Below are positions 8,965 through 22,997 of a stretch of DNA of 64,000 nt, in pieces (position 1 is the stretch's first letter; each line of letters begins with the position of its first letter). Where the stretch lies: positions 6,448,001 to 6,512,000 of the forward strand of contig NZ_CP108488.1 of assembly GCF_035987325.1 (NCBI RefSeq). The letters are read 5' to 3'. This DNA is from Streptomyces sp. NBC_01244 (GTDB taxonomy: Bacteria; Actinomycetota; Actinomycetes; Streptomycetales; Streptomycetaceae). The position numbers and the translations under genes were made by a program. Under the pieces are notes generated by a model. That model made no database searches. It had not been told where the DNA came from and was given only the letters and a program-made list of their open reading frames with translations.

Positions 8965-9282
8965 GCGTGCTCTCCGTCCCAATTCGAGTCGGTTGTCCCA
9001 GTAAATATGGGCTTGACCTCTTGACAATACCCCTGCGATTCCTTAGGGCGCCCGCCGGGAGAAGGGCCTGCCGGAGGGGGCCGAAAGGCCCTGTGGGCCT
9101 CCCGGGGGCGGCATGCCACAGAGCGCGCTTCACCCGGAGCCCGTGGAACAATCGGACAGGCTTCATCAATACGCCCTCACAGGGCACCCCCTATGGCACC
9201 TCATACGGCACCTCATATGTCCCCTGACCGGGCGCCCGCACGCGAACGGCCAGGTACGACCAGGAGCAGGAGACACAGCACG
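8965..9282. promoter_or_regulatory. Divergent pta / pfkA promoter region
   Basis: This 318-nt spacer holds the promoters of two oppositely transcribed central-carbon units. A direct repeat TTGAC-CTC-TTGAC at 9013-9025 is the only repeated motif found, and could be a regulator half-site pair or a -35 element. No gene or hairpin is evident. Confidence 0.4.
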
Positions 9283-10308
9283 ATGCGTATCGGAGTTCTC
9301 ACCGCAGGCGGCGACTGCCCGGGCCTGAACGCTGTCATCCGGTCGGTCGTACACCGTGCCGTGGTCGGGCACGGGGACGAGGTCATCGGCTTCGAGGACG
9401 GCTTCAAGGGCCTCCTCGACGGCAACTTCCGCCCTCTCGACATCAACGCGGTCAGCGGCATCCTCGCCCGCGGCGGCACGATCCTCGGATCGGCCCGCAT
9501 GGAGCGCGCCCGCCTCCACGAGGCGGCCGAGAACGCGGTCGAACTGGCCAAGCGCTACGGCATCGACGCCCTGATCCCGATCGGCGGCGAGGGCACCCTG
9601 ACGGCCGCCCGGATGCTGTCGGACGCCGGCATGCCGGTCGTCGGCGTACCGAAGACCATCGACAACGACATCTCCTCCACCGACCGCACCTTCGGCTTCG
9701 ACACCGCCGTCATGGTCGCCACGGAGGCCATCGACCGCCTCAAGACCACCGCCGAATCGCACCAGCGCGTGATGGTCGTCGAGGTCATGGGCCGGCACGC
9801 GGGCTGGATCGCCCTGGAGTCCGGCATGGCCGGCGGCGCCCACGGCATCTGCCTGCCGGAGCGCCCCTTCGAGGTGGACGCCCTGGTCAAGATGGTGGAG
9901 GAACGATTCGCCCGCGGTAAGAAGTTCGCCGTCATCTGCGTGGCCGAAGGCGCGCACCCGGGCGAGGGCTCCATGCCCTACGAGAAGGGCGCGATCGACC
10001 AGTACGGCCACGAGCGCTTCGCCGGCATCGGCAACCGCCTCGCCGTCGAGCTGGAGCGGCGCCTGGGCAAGGAAGCCCGCCCGGTCATCCTCGGTCACGT
10101 CCAGCGCGGCGGCACCCCCACCGCCTACGACCGCGTCCTCGCGACCCGCTTCGGCTGGCACGCGGTCGAGGGCGTCCACCGCGGCGACTTCGGCAACATG
10201 ACCGCCCTGCGCGGCACCGACATCGTCATGGCCCCGCTGGCCGACGCCGTCACCGAGCTGAAGACCGTCCCCGAGGACCGCATGTACGAGGCCGAGTCCG
10301 TCTTCTGA
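9283..10308 (+). CDS. pfkA: ATP-dependent 6-phosphofructokinase
   Basis: A 341-residue phosphofructokinase that phosphorylates fructose 6-phosphate. The ATG at 9283 has AGGAG at 9268-9272, and the product opens MRIGVLTAGGDCPGLNAVIR. The nucleotide loop reads GGEGT and the next substrate motif PKTIDNDI. In this superfamily Gly rather than Asp at the loop position marks ATP use, whereas the Lys of PKTIDND is shared with PPi enzymes. This combination is the actinobacterial ATP-PFK type. VEVMGRHAGWIAL and LGHVQRGGTPTAYDR contact fructose 6-phosphate. It stands alone behind a divergent promoter and ends in a strong terminator. Confidence 0.95.
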   Translation: MRIGVLTAGGDCPGLNAVIRSVVHRAVVGHGDEVIGFEDGFKGLLDGNFRPLDINAVSGILARGGTILGSARMERARLHEAAENAVELAKRYGIDALIPIGGEGTLTAARMLSDAGMPVVGVPKTIDNDISSTDRTFGFDTAVMVATEAIDRLKTTAESHQRVMVVEVMGRHAGWIALESGMAGGAHGICLPERPFEVDALVKMVEERFARGKKFAVICVAEGAHPGEGSMPYEKGAIDQYGHERFAGIGNRLAVELERRLGKEARPVILGHVQRGGTPTAYDRVLATRFGWHAVEGVHRGDFGNMTALRGTDIVMAPLADAVTELKTVPEDRMYEAESVF

Positions 10309-10390
10309 CCTTCCCGGCGGGGACTTCCGTCACCGATCCGGGCCGCCGACCGGCCCCCGGAGCGGGACCCCCGCCCCCAGTTCGGGCGCC

Positions 10391-10436
10391 GAAAGGCCCC
10401 GATCGCGTCCTCGTCCGGACGCGGTCGGGGCCTTTC
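10391..10436 (+). terminator. Terminator after pfkA
   Basis: GAAAGGCCCCGATCGCGTCC pairs with GGACGCGGTCGGGGCCTTTC through a 6-nt loop, with one G-T wobble. It lies between convergent pfkA and the HTH regulator gene, so it may serve both. Confidence 0.9.
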
Positions 10437-10465
10437 CCGCAGGGAGCCCGCGGGCGAAATGTGTC

Positions 10466-11149
10466 CTACGACGCACCCCCCGCGAGGTACCAGAACCGCT
10501 CCACGATCTCGCCCAGGTACTCACGTCCCGAGTCGCCGCTGCCGGCCTCGCCCTGCCCGCCGCCCCAGCTCAGGGTCGCCACCATCCGGGACTGGTACTC
10601 GGCGTGCAGCTGCTCCAGCACCCGCTCCAGGTGCGACTTCGGCACCGGAAGCAGCTTGGTCAGCGGTTTCACGTACGCCTGCCAGCGCGTGGTCACCGCG
10701 CTGCGCAGCAGCTCGGCCAGCTCCTCGTGCTTGCCGGTCGCCGTCACGAACTGGGCCAGCGTCAGCCCCAGGGCCGTCGCCAGCGCGGCGGACTGCCGCT
10801 CGTTGCCCTTCCAGCGGCCGGTGTCCTCCATCTTCTGGTACGCACCCGCCTCCACACCGACCCGGCGGGCCAGGTCTTCGGCGGCCAGGCCCCGGGCGAT
10901 GCGGTGCTCCCGCAGGGTGACGGGCTCCGCGAGCAGCTCGCCGGGGGAACACCAGAGCACGCCGGCCAGGGCGGTGAGTTCGGGGGAGGTGGGCGAAATC
11001 TCGCCACGCTCCCACGCCATCACGGTCTCGGGAGTGACGAGCAGTCCGTACTGGGCGCGCAGGCCATAGGCGACATGACCGGGAGCCATGCCCAGGGCAG
11101 CGCGGAGACGACGCGCGGCGGGGGCATTGAAAGGGGGGCTGGAGTGCAC
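10466..11149 (-). CDS. Tandem helix-turn-helix (XRE-type) regulator
   Basis: A protein of about 227 residues if the GTG at 11149 is the start; an ATG at 11194 would add 15 residues, and neither has a clear ribosome site. Two HTH-like segments are visible. The first covers about residues 10-65 (AARRLRAALGMAPGHVAYGL, VTPETVMAWERGEISP). The second covers about 75-130 (LREHRIARGLAAEDLARRVG, then YQKMEDTGRW). The second resembles the XRE/Cro fold. The C-terminal ~90 residues form a helical unit (VPKSHLERVLEQLHAEYQSR). It sits alone between pfkA and the glg operon; whether it controls either is not shown by the sequence. Confidence 0.8.
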   Translation of the reverse strand: MHSSPPFNAPAARRLRAALGMAPGHVAYGLRAQYGLLVTPETVMAWERGEISPTSPELTALAGVLWCSPGELLAEPVTLREHRIARGLAAEDLARRVGVEAGAYQKMEDTGRWKGNERQSAALATALGLTLAQFVTATGKHEELAELLRSAVTTRWQAYVKPLTKLLPVPKSHLERVLEQLHAEYQSRMVATLSWGGGQGEAGSGDSGREYLGEIVERFWYLAGGAS

Positions 11150-11414
11150 ATGGCACACCGTAGGAGTGGCCGAGGCACGGCGACTACAGACCAATCAAAC
11201 AAGCCCATAACTCGTAGGAACGTCCTATGGAGTAAAGGGCTTTGGACGGTTTTCCCTGCGACTGTCCGGTAATCGGATCGATGCGCGACGCGCACGTGAT
11301 CCACTTCCAAGCGTACGTTTCCGGCCGCCCGTAGCGATAGCCCCGTGCGTGATCCCCCTCACACGATCGCAGCGACCCGAACCGGCCACTGGGCCACCCC
11401 GTGCTCCATGAGGT
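11150..11414. other. Regulator upstream region
   Basis: This gap lies between the HTH regulator start and the glg terminator and must contain the regulator's promoter. It includes a comparatively A/T-rich stretch around 11195-11240. No gene, repeat or clear operator is seen. Confidence 0.3.
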
Positions 11415-11449
11415 GGAGGCCCTCGCTCACGGGGGTGGCGAGGGCCTCC
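11415..11449 (-). terminator. Terminator of the glgE-treS-mak-glgB operon
   Basis: GGAGGCCCTCGC (11415-11426) pairs perfectly with GCGAGGGCCTCC (11438-11449), beginning 38 nt past the glgB stop. Confidence 0.85.
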
Positions 11450-11486
11450 GGCCCGTCCGTCGGGAACGGGAAAGGGGGGCTCGCGG

Positions 11487-13832
11487 CTACCGCCGCGGCA
11501 GGGGCCGGAGCCAGACCGTCGCCAGCGGCGGGAGGGTCAGGCGCAGGCTGGCCGGGCGGCCTTGTGCCGGTACCGGTTCGGGGCGCAGCGGCTGGGTGTG
11601 GTGGACGCCGCTGCCGCCGTAGGACTCCAGGTCGGTGTTCAGCACCTCCCGCCACAGCGGCACCTCCTCCGGGACGCCGATCCGGTACCCGTGCCGGACC
11701 ACCGGCGAGAAGTTCGAGACGCACAGCAGCTGCGAGCCGTCCTGCGCGAAGCGGAGGAAGGCGAAGACGTTGTCCTCCGCCGCGTCCGCCTCCACCCACG
11801 CGAACCCCTCCGGCACCGTGTCCCGCTCCCACAGGGCGGGCGCCGCCCGGTAGGTGCGGTTCAGGTCGCCCACGAGGCTGCGTACGCCCCGGTGGTCACC
11901 GGCCGCCGCGTACGAGGAGTCCAGCAGCCACCAGTCCGGCCCGTACGTCTCGGACCACTCCGACCCCTGGGCGAACTCCTGCCCCATGAAGAGCAGCTGC
12001 TTGCCCGGGTGGGCCCACATGAAGCCCAGGTACGCCCGGTGCGCCGCCCGCTGCTGCCACCAGTCGCCGGGCATCTTCGACACCAGCGAGCCCTTGCCGT
12101 GCACCACCTCGTCGTGGGAGATCGGCAGCACGTAGTTCTCGCTGAACGCGTAGACCATCCCGAAGGTCATGTCGTGGTGGTGGTACTTGCGGTGCACCGA
12201 CTCCTTGGAGGCGTAGCGCAGCGTGTCGTGCATCCAGCCCATGTTCCACTTCAGGCCGAAGCCGAGCCCGCCCCCGTCGGTGGGCCGGGTGACGCCCGGC
12301 CACGCCGTGGACTCCTCGGCGATCGTCACCACGCCCGGGCAGCGCCGGTAGACGGTCGCGTTCATCTCCTGGAGCATCGCCACCGCGTCCAGGTTCTCCC
12401 GGCCGCCGTGCTCGTTCGGGGTCCACTCGCCGTCCTTGCGCGAGTAGTCCAGATAGAGCATCGAGGCCACCGCGTCCACCCGCAGCCCGTCCACGTGGAA
12501 CTCCTGGCACCAGTACACGGCATTGGCCACCAGGAAGTTCCGCACCTCCCGGCGCCCGTAGTCGAACTCCAGCGTCCCCCAGTCCGGGTGCGCGGCCCGC
12601 TGCGGGTCGTGGTGCTCGTACAGCGGCCGCCCGTCGAACTCGGCGAGCGCCCAGTCGTCGCGCGGGAAGTGCGCCGGCACCCAGTCGACGATCACCCCGA
12701 TCCCGGCCCGGTGCAGCGCGTCCACCAGGAAGCGGAAGTCGTCCGGGGTGCCCATCCGGGAGGTCGGCGCGTAGAAGCCGGTGACCTGGTAGCCCCAGGA
12801 GCCGCCGAAGGGGTGCTCGGCGACCGGCATCAGCTCCACGTGCGTGAAGCCGAGCTCCGTCACGTACGCGGGCAGCTGCTCGGCCAGCTGCCGGTAGGAG
12901 AGGCCGGGCCGCCAGGACGCCAGGTGCAGCTCGTACACCGAGAAGGGGGCCTGGTGCGGCGGGCGCTCCCCGCGCGAGGCCATCCACTCGGCGTCCTGCC
13001 AGACGTAGGAGGAGGCCGTCACCACCGAGGCGTTGGCCGGCGGGACCTCGGCGTGCTTCGCCATCGGGTCGGCGCGCAGGGTGTGCGAGCCGTCCGGGCG
13101 GGTGATGTCGTACTTGTACAGGGCGCCCTCGCCGACGCCGGGCAGGAACAGCTCCCACACGCCGGTCGCCCCGAGCGAGCGCATCGGGTAGGCGACCGAG
13201 TCCCAGTACGAGAAGTCCCCGCTGACCCGTACCCCCTGCGCGTTCGGCGCCCACACCGTGAACCGGGTGCCCGCCACGCCCTGGTGCTCCATCGGCTCCG
13301 CGCCGAGCGCCGTCCACAGCTCCTCGTGCCGGCCCTCACCGATGAGGTGCAGGTCGAGCTCGCCGAGTGCGGGCAGGAACCGGTAGGGGTCGTGGACCTC
13401 CACCTCGTCGCTGTCGTACGTCACCAGCAGCCGGTAGTCCGGCACCCCGGTCAGCGGCAGCAGCCCGGCGAACAGCCCGTCGCCCTCGTCCAGGAGCTCG
13501 GCCCGCAGCCCCTTGGCGACGATGGTGACCGCCTTCGCGTACGGACGCAGCACCCGGAAGGACACCCCGCCCCGCCGGGTACGGGCCCCGAGCACCCCGT
13601 GCGGATCGTGGTGGCGGCCCTCCAGCAGCCGGGCCCGCTCCTCCGCGCCCAGCGCCGGCACCGGCCGGACCCCGCGCGGCGGGGCCTCCCGCCGTGCCCT
13701 GGGGGCCCGGGCCTTCTTCACGGGTTCGCGAACGGGGGCTGAGCCCGTGACAGGGGCCGCTGTGGCAGCGCCGGTGACAGGGGCTGTGGCCTCGTCGCGG
13801 ACGGTCGGTGACGGCTGTCGTGCGGCGCTCAC
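11487..13832 (-). CDS. glgB: 1,4-alpha-glucan branching enzyme
   Basis: A 781-residue GH13 branching enzyme that forms alpha-1,6 branches. The first ~55 residues are low complexity ([17 protein letters not shown], then Arg-rich). A CBM48-like module follows ([10 protein letters not shown]; then [20 protein letters not shown]). The catalytic barrel has [34 protein letters not shown] with the nucleophile Asp, [14 protein letters not shown] with the acid/base Glu, and [17 protein letters not shown]-terminal beta domain ends the protein. Its GTG start shares the tetranucleotide GTGA with the mak stop, so it is translationally coupled. It supplies branches to the linear maltosyl chains made by GlgE. 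Confidence 0.96.
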   Translation of the reverse strand: MSAARQPSPTVRDEATAPVTGAATAAPVTGSAPVREPVKKARAPRARREAPPRGVRPVPALGAEERARLLEGRHHDPHGVLGARTRRGGVSFRVLRPYAKAVTIVAKGLRAELLDEGDGLFAGLLPLTGVPDYRLLVTYDSDEVEVHDPYRFLPALGELDLHLIGEGRHEELWTALGAEPMEHQGVAGTRFTVWAPNAQGVRVSGDFSYWDSVAYPMRSLGATGVWELFLPGVGEGALYKYDITRPDGSHTLRADPMAKHAEVPPANASVVTASSYVWQDAEWMASRGERPPHQAPFSVYELHLASWRPGLSYRQLAEQLPAYVTELGFTHVELMPVAEHPFGGSWGYQVTGFYAPTSRMGTPDDFRFLVDALHRAGIGVIVDWVPAHFPRDDWALAEFDGRPLYEHHDPQRAAHPDWGTLEFDYGRREVRNFLVANAVYWCQEFHVDGLRVDAVASMLYLDYSRKDGEWTPNEHGGRENLDAVAMLQEMNATVYRRCPGVVTIAEESTAWPGVTRPTDGGGLGFGLKWNMGWMHDTLRYASKESVHRKYHHHDMTFGMVYAFSENYVLPISHDEVVHGKGSLVSKMPGDWWQQRAAHRAYLGFMWAHPGKQLLFMGQEFAQGSEWSETYGPDWWLLDSSYAAAGDHRGVRSLVGDLNRTYRAAPALWERDTVPEGFAWVEADAAEDNVFAFLRFAQDGSQLLCVSNFSPVVRHGYRIGVPEEVPLWREVLNTDLESYGGSGVHHTQPLRPEPVPAQGRPASLRLTLPPLATVWLRPLPRR

Positions 13833-15277
13833 GCGAGCGGCCTCCTCGGGGGCTTCGGGTGGTGGGGGGTGGTGGATCCGGGGACGGGGGGATGCGTGCG
13901 GTGGGAGGGGGGACGCTGCGGCTCCGAAAGCCGCCGGATGGCCGCCATCGGCACGTGCAGCCAGTCGGGCCGGTGCCGGGACTCGTAGCGGGCCTCGTAC
14001 ACCGCCTTGTCGGTCTCGTAGGCGCGCAGGAGTACGGGGTCCTCGCGCGGGTCCCGGCCGGTCGTGCGGGCGTAGCCCTCGCAGAAGGCGGCCCGGCAGT
14101 CGTCCGCCCAGGCGGGGGCGAACGGCCGGTGCGAGCGGGCCGCGTAGTCGAAGGAGCGCAGTATCCCGGCGATGTCCCGGACCGCCGGTTCGGGGCGGCG
14201 CCGGTCGGCCAGCGGCCGGGCCGGCTCGCCCTCGAAGTCGATCAGTGCCCAGCTGCCGTCGGCGGTGCGCAGGGTCTGGCCCAGGTGCAGGTCCCCGTGG
14301 ATCCGCTGGGCGGGCACCCCGGCCCCGCGGGAGGCGGCCAGCGCGTCGAAGGCGCCGCGCAGCCCCGCCTCGTAGGGGCGCAGGGCCGGTACCTCGCGGG
14401 CGGTGGCGGCGAGCCGGGCCGTCATCCCGGCGGCCAGCCGGGCCGTCTGCTCCGGGCCCAGGGCGATGGTGGGCAGGGCCCCGGCCAGCGCGCTGTGCAC
14501 CTCGGCGGTGGCCCGGCCCAGCGCGTGCGCCTCGGCGGTGAAGTCGGCGCCGGTGCGCAGCCGGTGCAGCGCGAGCTGCCAGCCGTCGTCGGAGCCGCGC
14601 AGGTACGGCTGGAGCACGCCCAGGGTCAGCGGTTCGGAGCCGGGCAGCTCGGCCTCGTACCAGGCGACCGGCGCGGGCACCCGGGCGCAGCCGGCCGCGG
14701 CCAGGGCCCGGGGCAGCTCCAGGTCGGGGTTGACTCCGGGGCCGACCCGTCTGAAGACTTTCAGGATGTACGAATCCCCGTAGATCAGGGAGGAGTTGGT
14801 CTGTTCACCGGCCAGCGGCCGGGGGGTGGGGGCCTCGGGGATCACGGCGGCCGGATCCCGGTCGAAGCGCAGCGGGCCCAGGGTGCCGGGGGAGCGCAGC
14901 CGCTCCAGCAGCAGCGAGGCGAGCCGCGGATCGCCCAGGCCCTCGTAGACCGACTGGCCGGCGTACGGGCCCTGCTCGGCGCGGCCGATCAGCGCGGGCG
15001 CGAGGGCCGGCGGCAGCGGGCTCGGGCGGATGCCGAGCAGGAGCTGGTAGCAGTCCCCGTCCACGTCCAGCAGCAGGTGCAGGAGTCCGGGGGCCGACCC
15101 GGGCGGGAGCAGTTCGGCCGCCGAGATGGCCCTGAGTCGTCCGATGGCGCGGCCTTTGCCCGCGAACCAGCGCTGCGCGGGCAGCCAGGCCCGCAGCATC
15201 GGCTCCAGTGGGCCGAGCCCGAGTCCGGTGGCCCGGTCGGCGGTGAGCCGATCCCGGGCGGATGCAGCCTCCGACAT
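13829..15277 (-). CDS. mak: Maltokinase (Pep2/Mak)
   Basis: A 482-residue kinase making maltose 1-phosphate from maltose and ATP, the donor for GlgE. The ATG at 15277 is chosen for AAAGGAC 8 nt upstream and the product [11 protein letters not shown]; a longer frame to 15427 exists but lacks support. [16 protein letters not shown] begins the N-terminal cap typical of actinobacterial maltokinases. The aminoglycoside-phosphotransferase-like core has [12 protein letters not shown] (catalytic Asp) and LIDFEGEP (metal-binding Asp). The C-terminus is a Pro/His/Arg-rich tail of about 35 residues. It overlaps glgB by 4 nt and follows treS after 163 nt, so the operon order matches the pathway. Confidence 0.93.
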   Translation of the reverse strand: MSEAASARDRLTADRATGLGLGPLEPMLRAWLPAQRWFAGKGRAIGRLRAISAAELLPPGSAPGLLHLLLDVDGDCYQLLLGIRPSPLPPALAPALIGRAEQGPYAGQSVYEGLGDPRLASLLLERLRSPGTLGPLRFDRDPAAVIPEAPTPRPLAGEQTNSSLIYGDSYILKVFRRVGPGVNPDLELPRALAAAGCARVPAPVAWYEAELPGSEPLTLGVLQPYLRGSDDGWQLALHRLRTGADFTAEAHALGRATAEVHSALAGALPTIALGPEQTARLAAGMTARLAATAREVPALRPYEAGLRGAFDALAASRGAGVPAQRIHGDLHLGQTLRTADGSWALIDFEGEPARPLADRRRPEPAVRDIAGILRSFDYAARSHRPFAPAWADDCRAAFCEGYARTTGRDPREDPVLLRAYETDKAVYEARYESRHRPDWLHVPMAAIRRLSEPQRPPSHRTHPPVPGSTTPHHPKPPRRPLA

Positions 15278-15440
15278 GGCGTCGCGTCCTTTCCCCGGGC
15301 CGTCAAAGAATGCGCAGAGTGTCCCGGATCGCGGTGTTTGCTGCTCCGGTGTGAGCGAGTGTCGGGTCAGAAAGGTCCGTACAGGGGCGGGCGATTGACC
15401 CATTCGCCCGCCCTCGTGCGTCGTCACTCCGAGCGGGACT

Positions 15441-19126
<3,686 letters not shown>

Positions 19127-19611
19127 GATGGGATCACCTGGGGGCAGTTCGCAGGGCTCGGTGACAACAGGCCAGCCGGCAAGGCAGCTGGTAGTGCACG
19201 CTCTGTTCGCTCTGTTTCTAGCCGCTCGGAAGACGGCTGGGCTGCGGGCATGGCCGCTCCTGTCCGCGTTCACTCGGGTGGCGGGGAGGCGGTTCCGGGG
19301 TGCGCCGTGCGCTGTACCCGAGGAGCCCTTCCCACTCCAGCCCGGCCCAACCCGGGTGTTCGGTTAACTACTCGTACGTAGTGGAACGCCTGCCCGCGCA
19401 CCACGGCTCGACACCTGCCGATGCTCCGTCAACTCGGATAGGACTAACGGATGTCCACCCCTGCCCTGTCGGCAGGGGGCGGCCGGTGGAGGGGGGCTGG
19501 AGGCGGCATGGCCGTGGCGAGGTGGCGGCGCTAGCCTTCCGAGGGTGACGCTCGCGGTGCACAGCGTGGTGCGGCCGCTCCGATCCGTAATCCCCTGCGA
19601 AGGTGGAACGC
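19127..19611. promoter_or_regulatory. Divergent glgE / glgP control region
   Basis: This 485-nt gap separates the GlgE operon from glgP and must hold both promoters. A short symmetrical element at 19368-19381 (CTAC, central CGTACG, GTAG) lies near its middle. No gene is supported. Confidence 0.4.
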
Positions 19612-22248
19612 GTGAAGGCTATCCGTCGATTCACCGTGCGCCCCGTCCTCCCCGAGACCCTCTCGCCGCTCGCCGACCTCGCGCGCAACCTGCGCTGGTC
19701 CTGGCACGCCGAGACCCGTGAACTCTTCCAATCCGTCGATCCCGAGGGCTGGCAAGCCGCCGGCGGTGATCCCGTCCGGCTGCTCGGTGCCGTGTCCGCC
19801 GCGCGGATCGCCGAGCTCGCCGGGGACCGGCGGTTCCTGAGGCGGCTCGCCGTCGCCGCCGCCGACCTCGATGACTACGTCCACGGCGGGAGGTGGTACC
19901 AGAGCCACGAGGCGGCCGCGGAGCTGCCCGCCGGCATCGCCTACTTCTCGCCCGAGTTCGGGATCACCGCCGCCCTGCCCCAGTACTCCGGCGGGCTCGG
20001 GATCCTCGCCGGGGACCACCTCAAGGCCGCCAGCGACCTCGGCGTCCCCCTCATCGGCGTCGGACTCCTCTACCGGCACGGGTACTTCCGCCAGTCCCTC
20101 TCCCGGGACGGCTGGCAGCAGGAGCACTATCCGGTGCTCGACCCCAACGAACTGCCCGTCGCGCTGGTGCGCGAGGAGGACGGGACCCCCGCGCGGGTGT
20201 CCCTGAGCCTCCCCGGCGGCCGGTCCCTGCACGCCCACGTCTGGCAGGCACGCGTCGGCCGGGTGCCGCTGCTGCTCCTCGACTCCGACGTCGAGGAGAA
20301 CGACGCCGTCGCCCGCGAGGTGACCGACCGGCTGTACGGGGGAGGGAGCGACCACCGGCTGTTGCAGGAGATGCTCCTCGGCATCGGCGGGGTCCGGGCG
20401 GTGCGCGCCTACTGCCGGATCACCGGACACCCCGACCCCGAGGTCTTCCACACCAACGAGGGCCACGCCGGATTCCTGGGGCTGGAGCGCATAAGAGAAC
20501 TGGAGGGGGCGCAGGGACTCGGCTTCGACGCCGCCGTCGAAGCCGTCCGGGCCGGCACCGTGTTCACCACGCACACCCCCGTCCCCGCCGGCATCGACCG
20601 CTTCGACCGGGCCCTGGTCGCCCGCCACTTCGGCGAGGGCGGCGAACTGGCCGGCGTACCCGTCGACCGGATCCTGGCCCTCGGCGCCGAGACCTACCCC
20701 GGCGGCGACCCCGGGGTGTTCAACATGGCGGTGATGGGCCTGCGCCTCGCCCAGCGGGCCAACGGGGTCTCCACCCTGCACGGCGCCGTCAGCCGCGGGA
20801 TGTTCGCCGGGCTGTGGCCGGGCTTCGACCCCGCCGACGTGCCCATCACCTCGGTGACCAACGGCGTCCACGCCCCGACCTGGGTGGCGCCCGAGGTCGT
20901 GAAGCTCGGCGCGAAGCAGATCGGCGCCGGCCGCACCGAGGACGCGCTCTCCGTCGGCGGCTCGCAGCGCTGGGACGCCGTCGCGGACATCCCCGACCAG
21001 GACGTCTGGGACCTGCGCCGGGTGCTCCGGGAGCAGCTCGTCCACGAGGTACGGGACCGCCTGCGCGCCTCCTGGCGCCAGCGCGGGGCCGCCGACGCCG
21101 AGCTGGGCTGGGTGGACTCCGTCCTCGACCCGGACGTGCTGACCATCGGGTTCGCCCGCCGGGTGCCGTCCTACAAGCGGCTCACCCTGATGCTGCGCGA
21201 CCCCGACCGGCTGCGCCGTCTGCTGCTGGACCCGGACCGGCCCGTGCAGATCGTGGTCGCGGGCAAGGCGCACCCGGCCGACGACGGCGGTAAGCGGCTC
21301 GTCCAGGAACTGGTGAGGTTCGCGGACGATCCCCGCGTGCGCCACCGGATCGTGTTCCTGCCCGACTACGGCATGGCCATGGCCCAGAAGCTCTACCCGG
21401 GCTGCGACGTCTGGCTGAACAACCCGCTGCGCCCGCTGGAGGCCTGCGGCACCAGCGGGATGAAGGCGGCGCTCAACGGCTGCCTCAACCTGTCCGTCCT
21501 GGACGGCTGGTGGGACGAGTGGTTCGAGCCGGACTTCGGCTGGGCCATCCCGACCGCCGACGGCCTCGGCGCCGACGAGGACCGCCGCGACGACCTGGAG
21601 GCCAACGCCCTCTACGACCTGATCGAGGGCCGGGTCGCACCCCGGTTCTACGACCGGGCCGGACAGGCCGGACTCCCGGTGCGGTGGATCGAGATGGTCC
21701 GGCGCACCCTCGTCTCCCTGGGGCCCAAGGTGCTCGCGGGGCGCATGGTGAGGGAGTACGTGGAGCGGCTCTACGCTCCGGCCGCGCTCTCCCACCGCGC
21801 CCTGACCCCGGACGCGGCGCGGGACCTCGCCTGGTGGAAGGGCCGGGTCCGGGCGGCCTGGCCGAAGCTCACCGTCGAGCACGTGGAGGCCCTGACCGCG
21901 GGCCCGGTCGGCGGCACCGCCGAACTCGGGGCCACCCTCACCCTGCGCGTGCAGGTCTCCCTCGACGCCTTGGCCCCCGAGGACGTGGAGGTACAGGCCG
22001 TCGCGGGCCGGGTCGACGCGCAGGACGTGATCCAGGGCGGGCGGGCCTTCCCGCTCAAGCCCGCCGGCGGACCGGACCTGGAGGGGCGCTGGCTGTACGA
22101 GGGCCCGCTCGCCCTCGACCGTACGGGGCCCTTCGGCTACACCGTACGGATCATGCCGGCGCACCCGCTGCTGGCGACCCCGGCCGAACTGGGCCTGGTC
22201 GCGGGCCCTGTGGACACGGACGCGGGAGGCGGTGTCGTACTGCGCTGA
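19612..22248 (+). CDS. glgP: Alpha-glucan (glycogen) phosphorylase
   Basis: An 878-residue GT35 phosphorylase releasing glucose 1-phosphate from alpha-glucan. The GTG at 19612 (VKAIRRFTVRPVLP) is favoured because AAGGTGGA lies 6 nt before it, although a GTG at 19603 is in frame. An N-terminal DUF3417-like domain (about residues 5-110) is characteristic of this actinobacterial class. PEFGITAALPQYSGGLGILAGD and HTNEGHAGFLGLERI belong to the catalytic domain. EACGTSGMKAALNG holds the pyridoxal-phosphate Lys at about 618. It opposes the synthetic GlgE operon, so turnover and synthesis share a control region. Confidence 0.95.
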   Translation: MKAIRRFTVRPVLPETLSPLADLARNLRWSWHAETRELFQSVDPEGWQAAGGDPVRLLGAVSAARIAELAGDRRFLRRLAVAAADLDDYVHGGRWYQSHEAAAELPAGIAYFSPEFGITAALPQYSGGLGILAGDHLKAASDLGVPLIGVGLLYRHGYFRQSLSRDGWQQEHYPVLDPNELPVALVREEDGTPARVSLSLPGGRSLHAHVWQARVGRVPLLLLDSDVEENDAVAREVTDRLYGGGSDHRLLQEMLLGIGGVRAVRAYCRITGHPDPEVFHTNEGHAGFLGLERIRELEGAQGLGFDAAVEAVRAGTVFTTHTPVPAGIDRFDRALVARHFGEGGELAGVPVDRILALGAETYPGGDPGVFNMAVMGLRLAQRANGVSTLHGAVSRGMFAGLWPGFDPADVPITSVTNGVHAPTWVAPEVVKLGAKQIGAGRTEDALSVGGSQRWDAVADIPDQDVWDLRRVLREQLVHEVRDRLRASWRQRGAADAELGWVDSVLDPDVLTIGFARRVPSYKRLTLMLRDPDRLRRLLLDPDRPVQIVVAGKAHPADDGGKRLVQELVRFADDPRVRHRIVFLPDYGMAMAQKLYPGCDVWLNNPLRPLEACGTSGMKAALNGCLNLSVLDGWWDEWFEPDFGWAIPTADGLGADEDRRDDLEANALYDLIEGRVAPRFYDRAGQAGLPVRWIEMVRRTLVSLGPKVLAGRMVREYVERLYAPAALSHRALTPDAARDLAWWKGRVRAAWPKLTVEHVEALTAGPVGGTAELGATLTLRVQVSLDALAPEDVEVQAVAGRVDAQDVIQGGRAFPLKPAGGPDLEGRWLYEGPLALDRTGPFGYTVRIMPAHPLLATPAELGLVAGPVDTDAGGGVVLR

Positions 22249-22275
22249 GGGCCCCGGCCGTCAGGGAGCGGGCCG

Positions 22276-22912
22276 TCAGGGGGCGGGCGGCGGATCCACC
22301 AGCCGCCCGTCCTCCACCAGCATCCCGGCCCGCTTGACGCTGCGCAGGGCGGGGATCACCTCCACCTGTCCCACACCGTCCACCGCACCGATCCGCTCGG
22401 TCAGGTAGGTGTACAGCGCGTCCGTGTCCTTGCAGATCATCACCGTCAGCGGATTCGCCGTGCCCGTCACCGCCGCAGCGAACGGCACCTCTGGGTGGCT
22501 CCCAAGGTCGCGCCTACCCGCGCCAGCAGGGCTGGGTGGACCTTCAGCATCCGGGTGGTCTCCGCCTCGAAGCCGAGGGTTCCGGGCACGGTCTCCACGT
22601 CGAAGTGCGGCGTGCCCTCCTCCCGTAGCCGCTCCACGCGGTGCCGGGCCGTGGATTCGGGACGGCCGGTCGCGTGCGCCGGCTCCGGATAGCCGCTGCG
22701 GCCGTCCCGGCCCAGCAGGCCCAGGAGCGCCAGCTCCGTCCAGCATGTACCGCTCGGGCCGGCGGCTGCTCCAGCAGCGGGGACCTGGTCCGGGCGCAGC
22801 ACACCGAGCCCGAACCAGTGGTCGGGGCAGTCGGTGAATATCCGCAGGACGTGTGCGCGCTGATCCCAGTCACCCGACGAGTGCGCGGCAGCTTGTCGAG
22901 CGGCAGAGCGTC
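22276..22912 (-). pseudogene. Lrp/AsnC-family regulator, frameshifted and 5' truncated
   Basis: Three consecutive frames read as one Lrp/AsnC protein. LPRTRRVTGISAHT comes from the first frame. LRIFTDCPDHWFGLGVLRPD and the HTH segment LLGLLGRDGRSGYPEPAHAT come from the second. The RAM-like end PEVPFAAAVTGTANPLTVMI, ICKDTDALYTYL comes from the third. Single missing bases near 22850 (ACG-GTC became ACGTC) and near 22495 (GCC-CAC became GCCAC) explain the breaks. The N-terminal HTH of this two-HTH type is missing, replaced by a transposase remnant at 22913. It faces away from a broken MFS gene beyond the element; these were presumably once a regulator/transporter pair. Confidence 0.8.
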
Positions 22913-22997
22913 ACGTCCGTGGAGATCTTGTGCCGGTACTTCGTCACGAAAACCATGTGGGCGTGTAGGGCGAGAGCGCAGTGCCGACCAGTACGAT
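22913..22997 (-). pseudogene. IS200-type Y1 transposase (tnpA) fragment
   Basis: About 28 codons read RTGRHCALALHAHMVFVTKY followed by RHKISTDV, the conserved beginning of Streptomyces Y1 (HUH) transposases. The first ~10 residues are lost at the tnpB junction (about 22991-22997), and everything after KISTDV is lost at the junction with the Lrp/AsnC pseudogene. The HUH histidine pair and the catalytic tyrosine are absent, so the piece is inactive. Confidence 0.75.

Noticed and set aside
22641..22991. Upstream part of the tnpB frame as a native TnpB N-terminus
   Set aside because: It is antisense to the Lrp/AsnC and tnpA remnants and shows no TnpB similarity; similarity begins at 22992.
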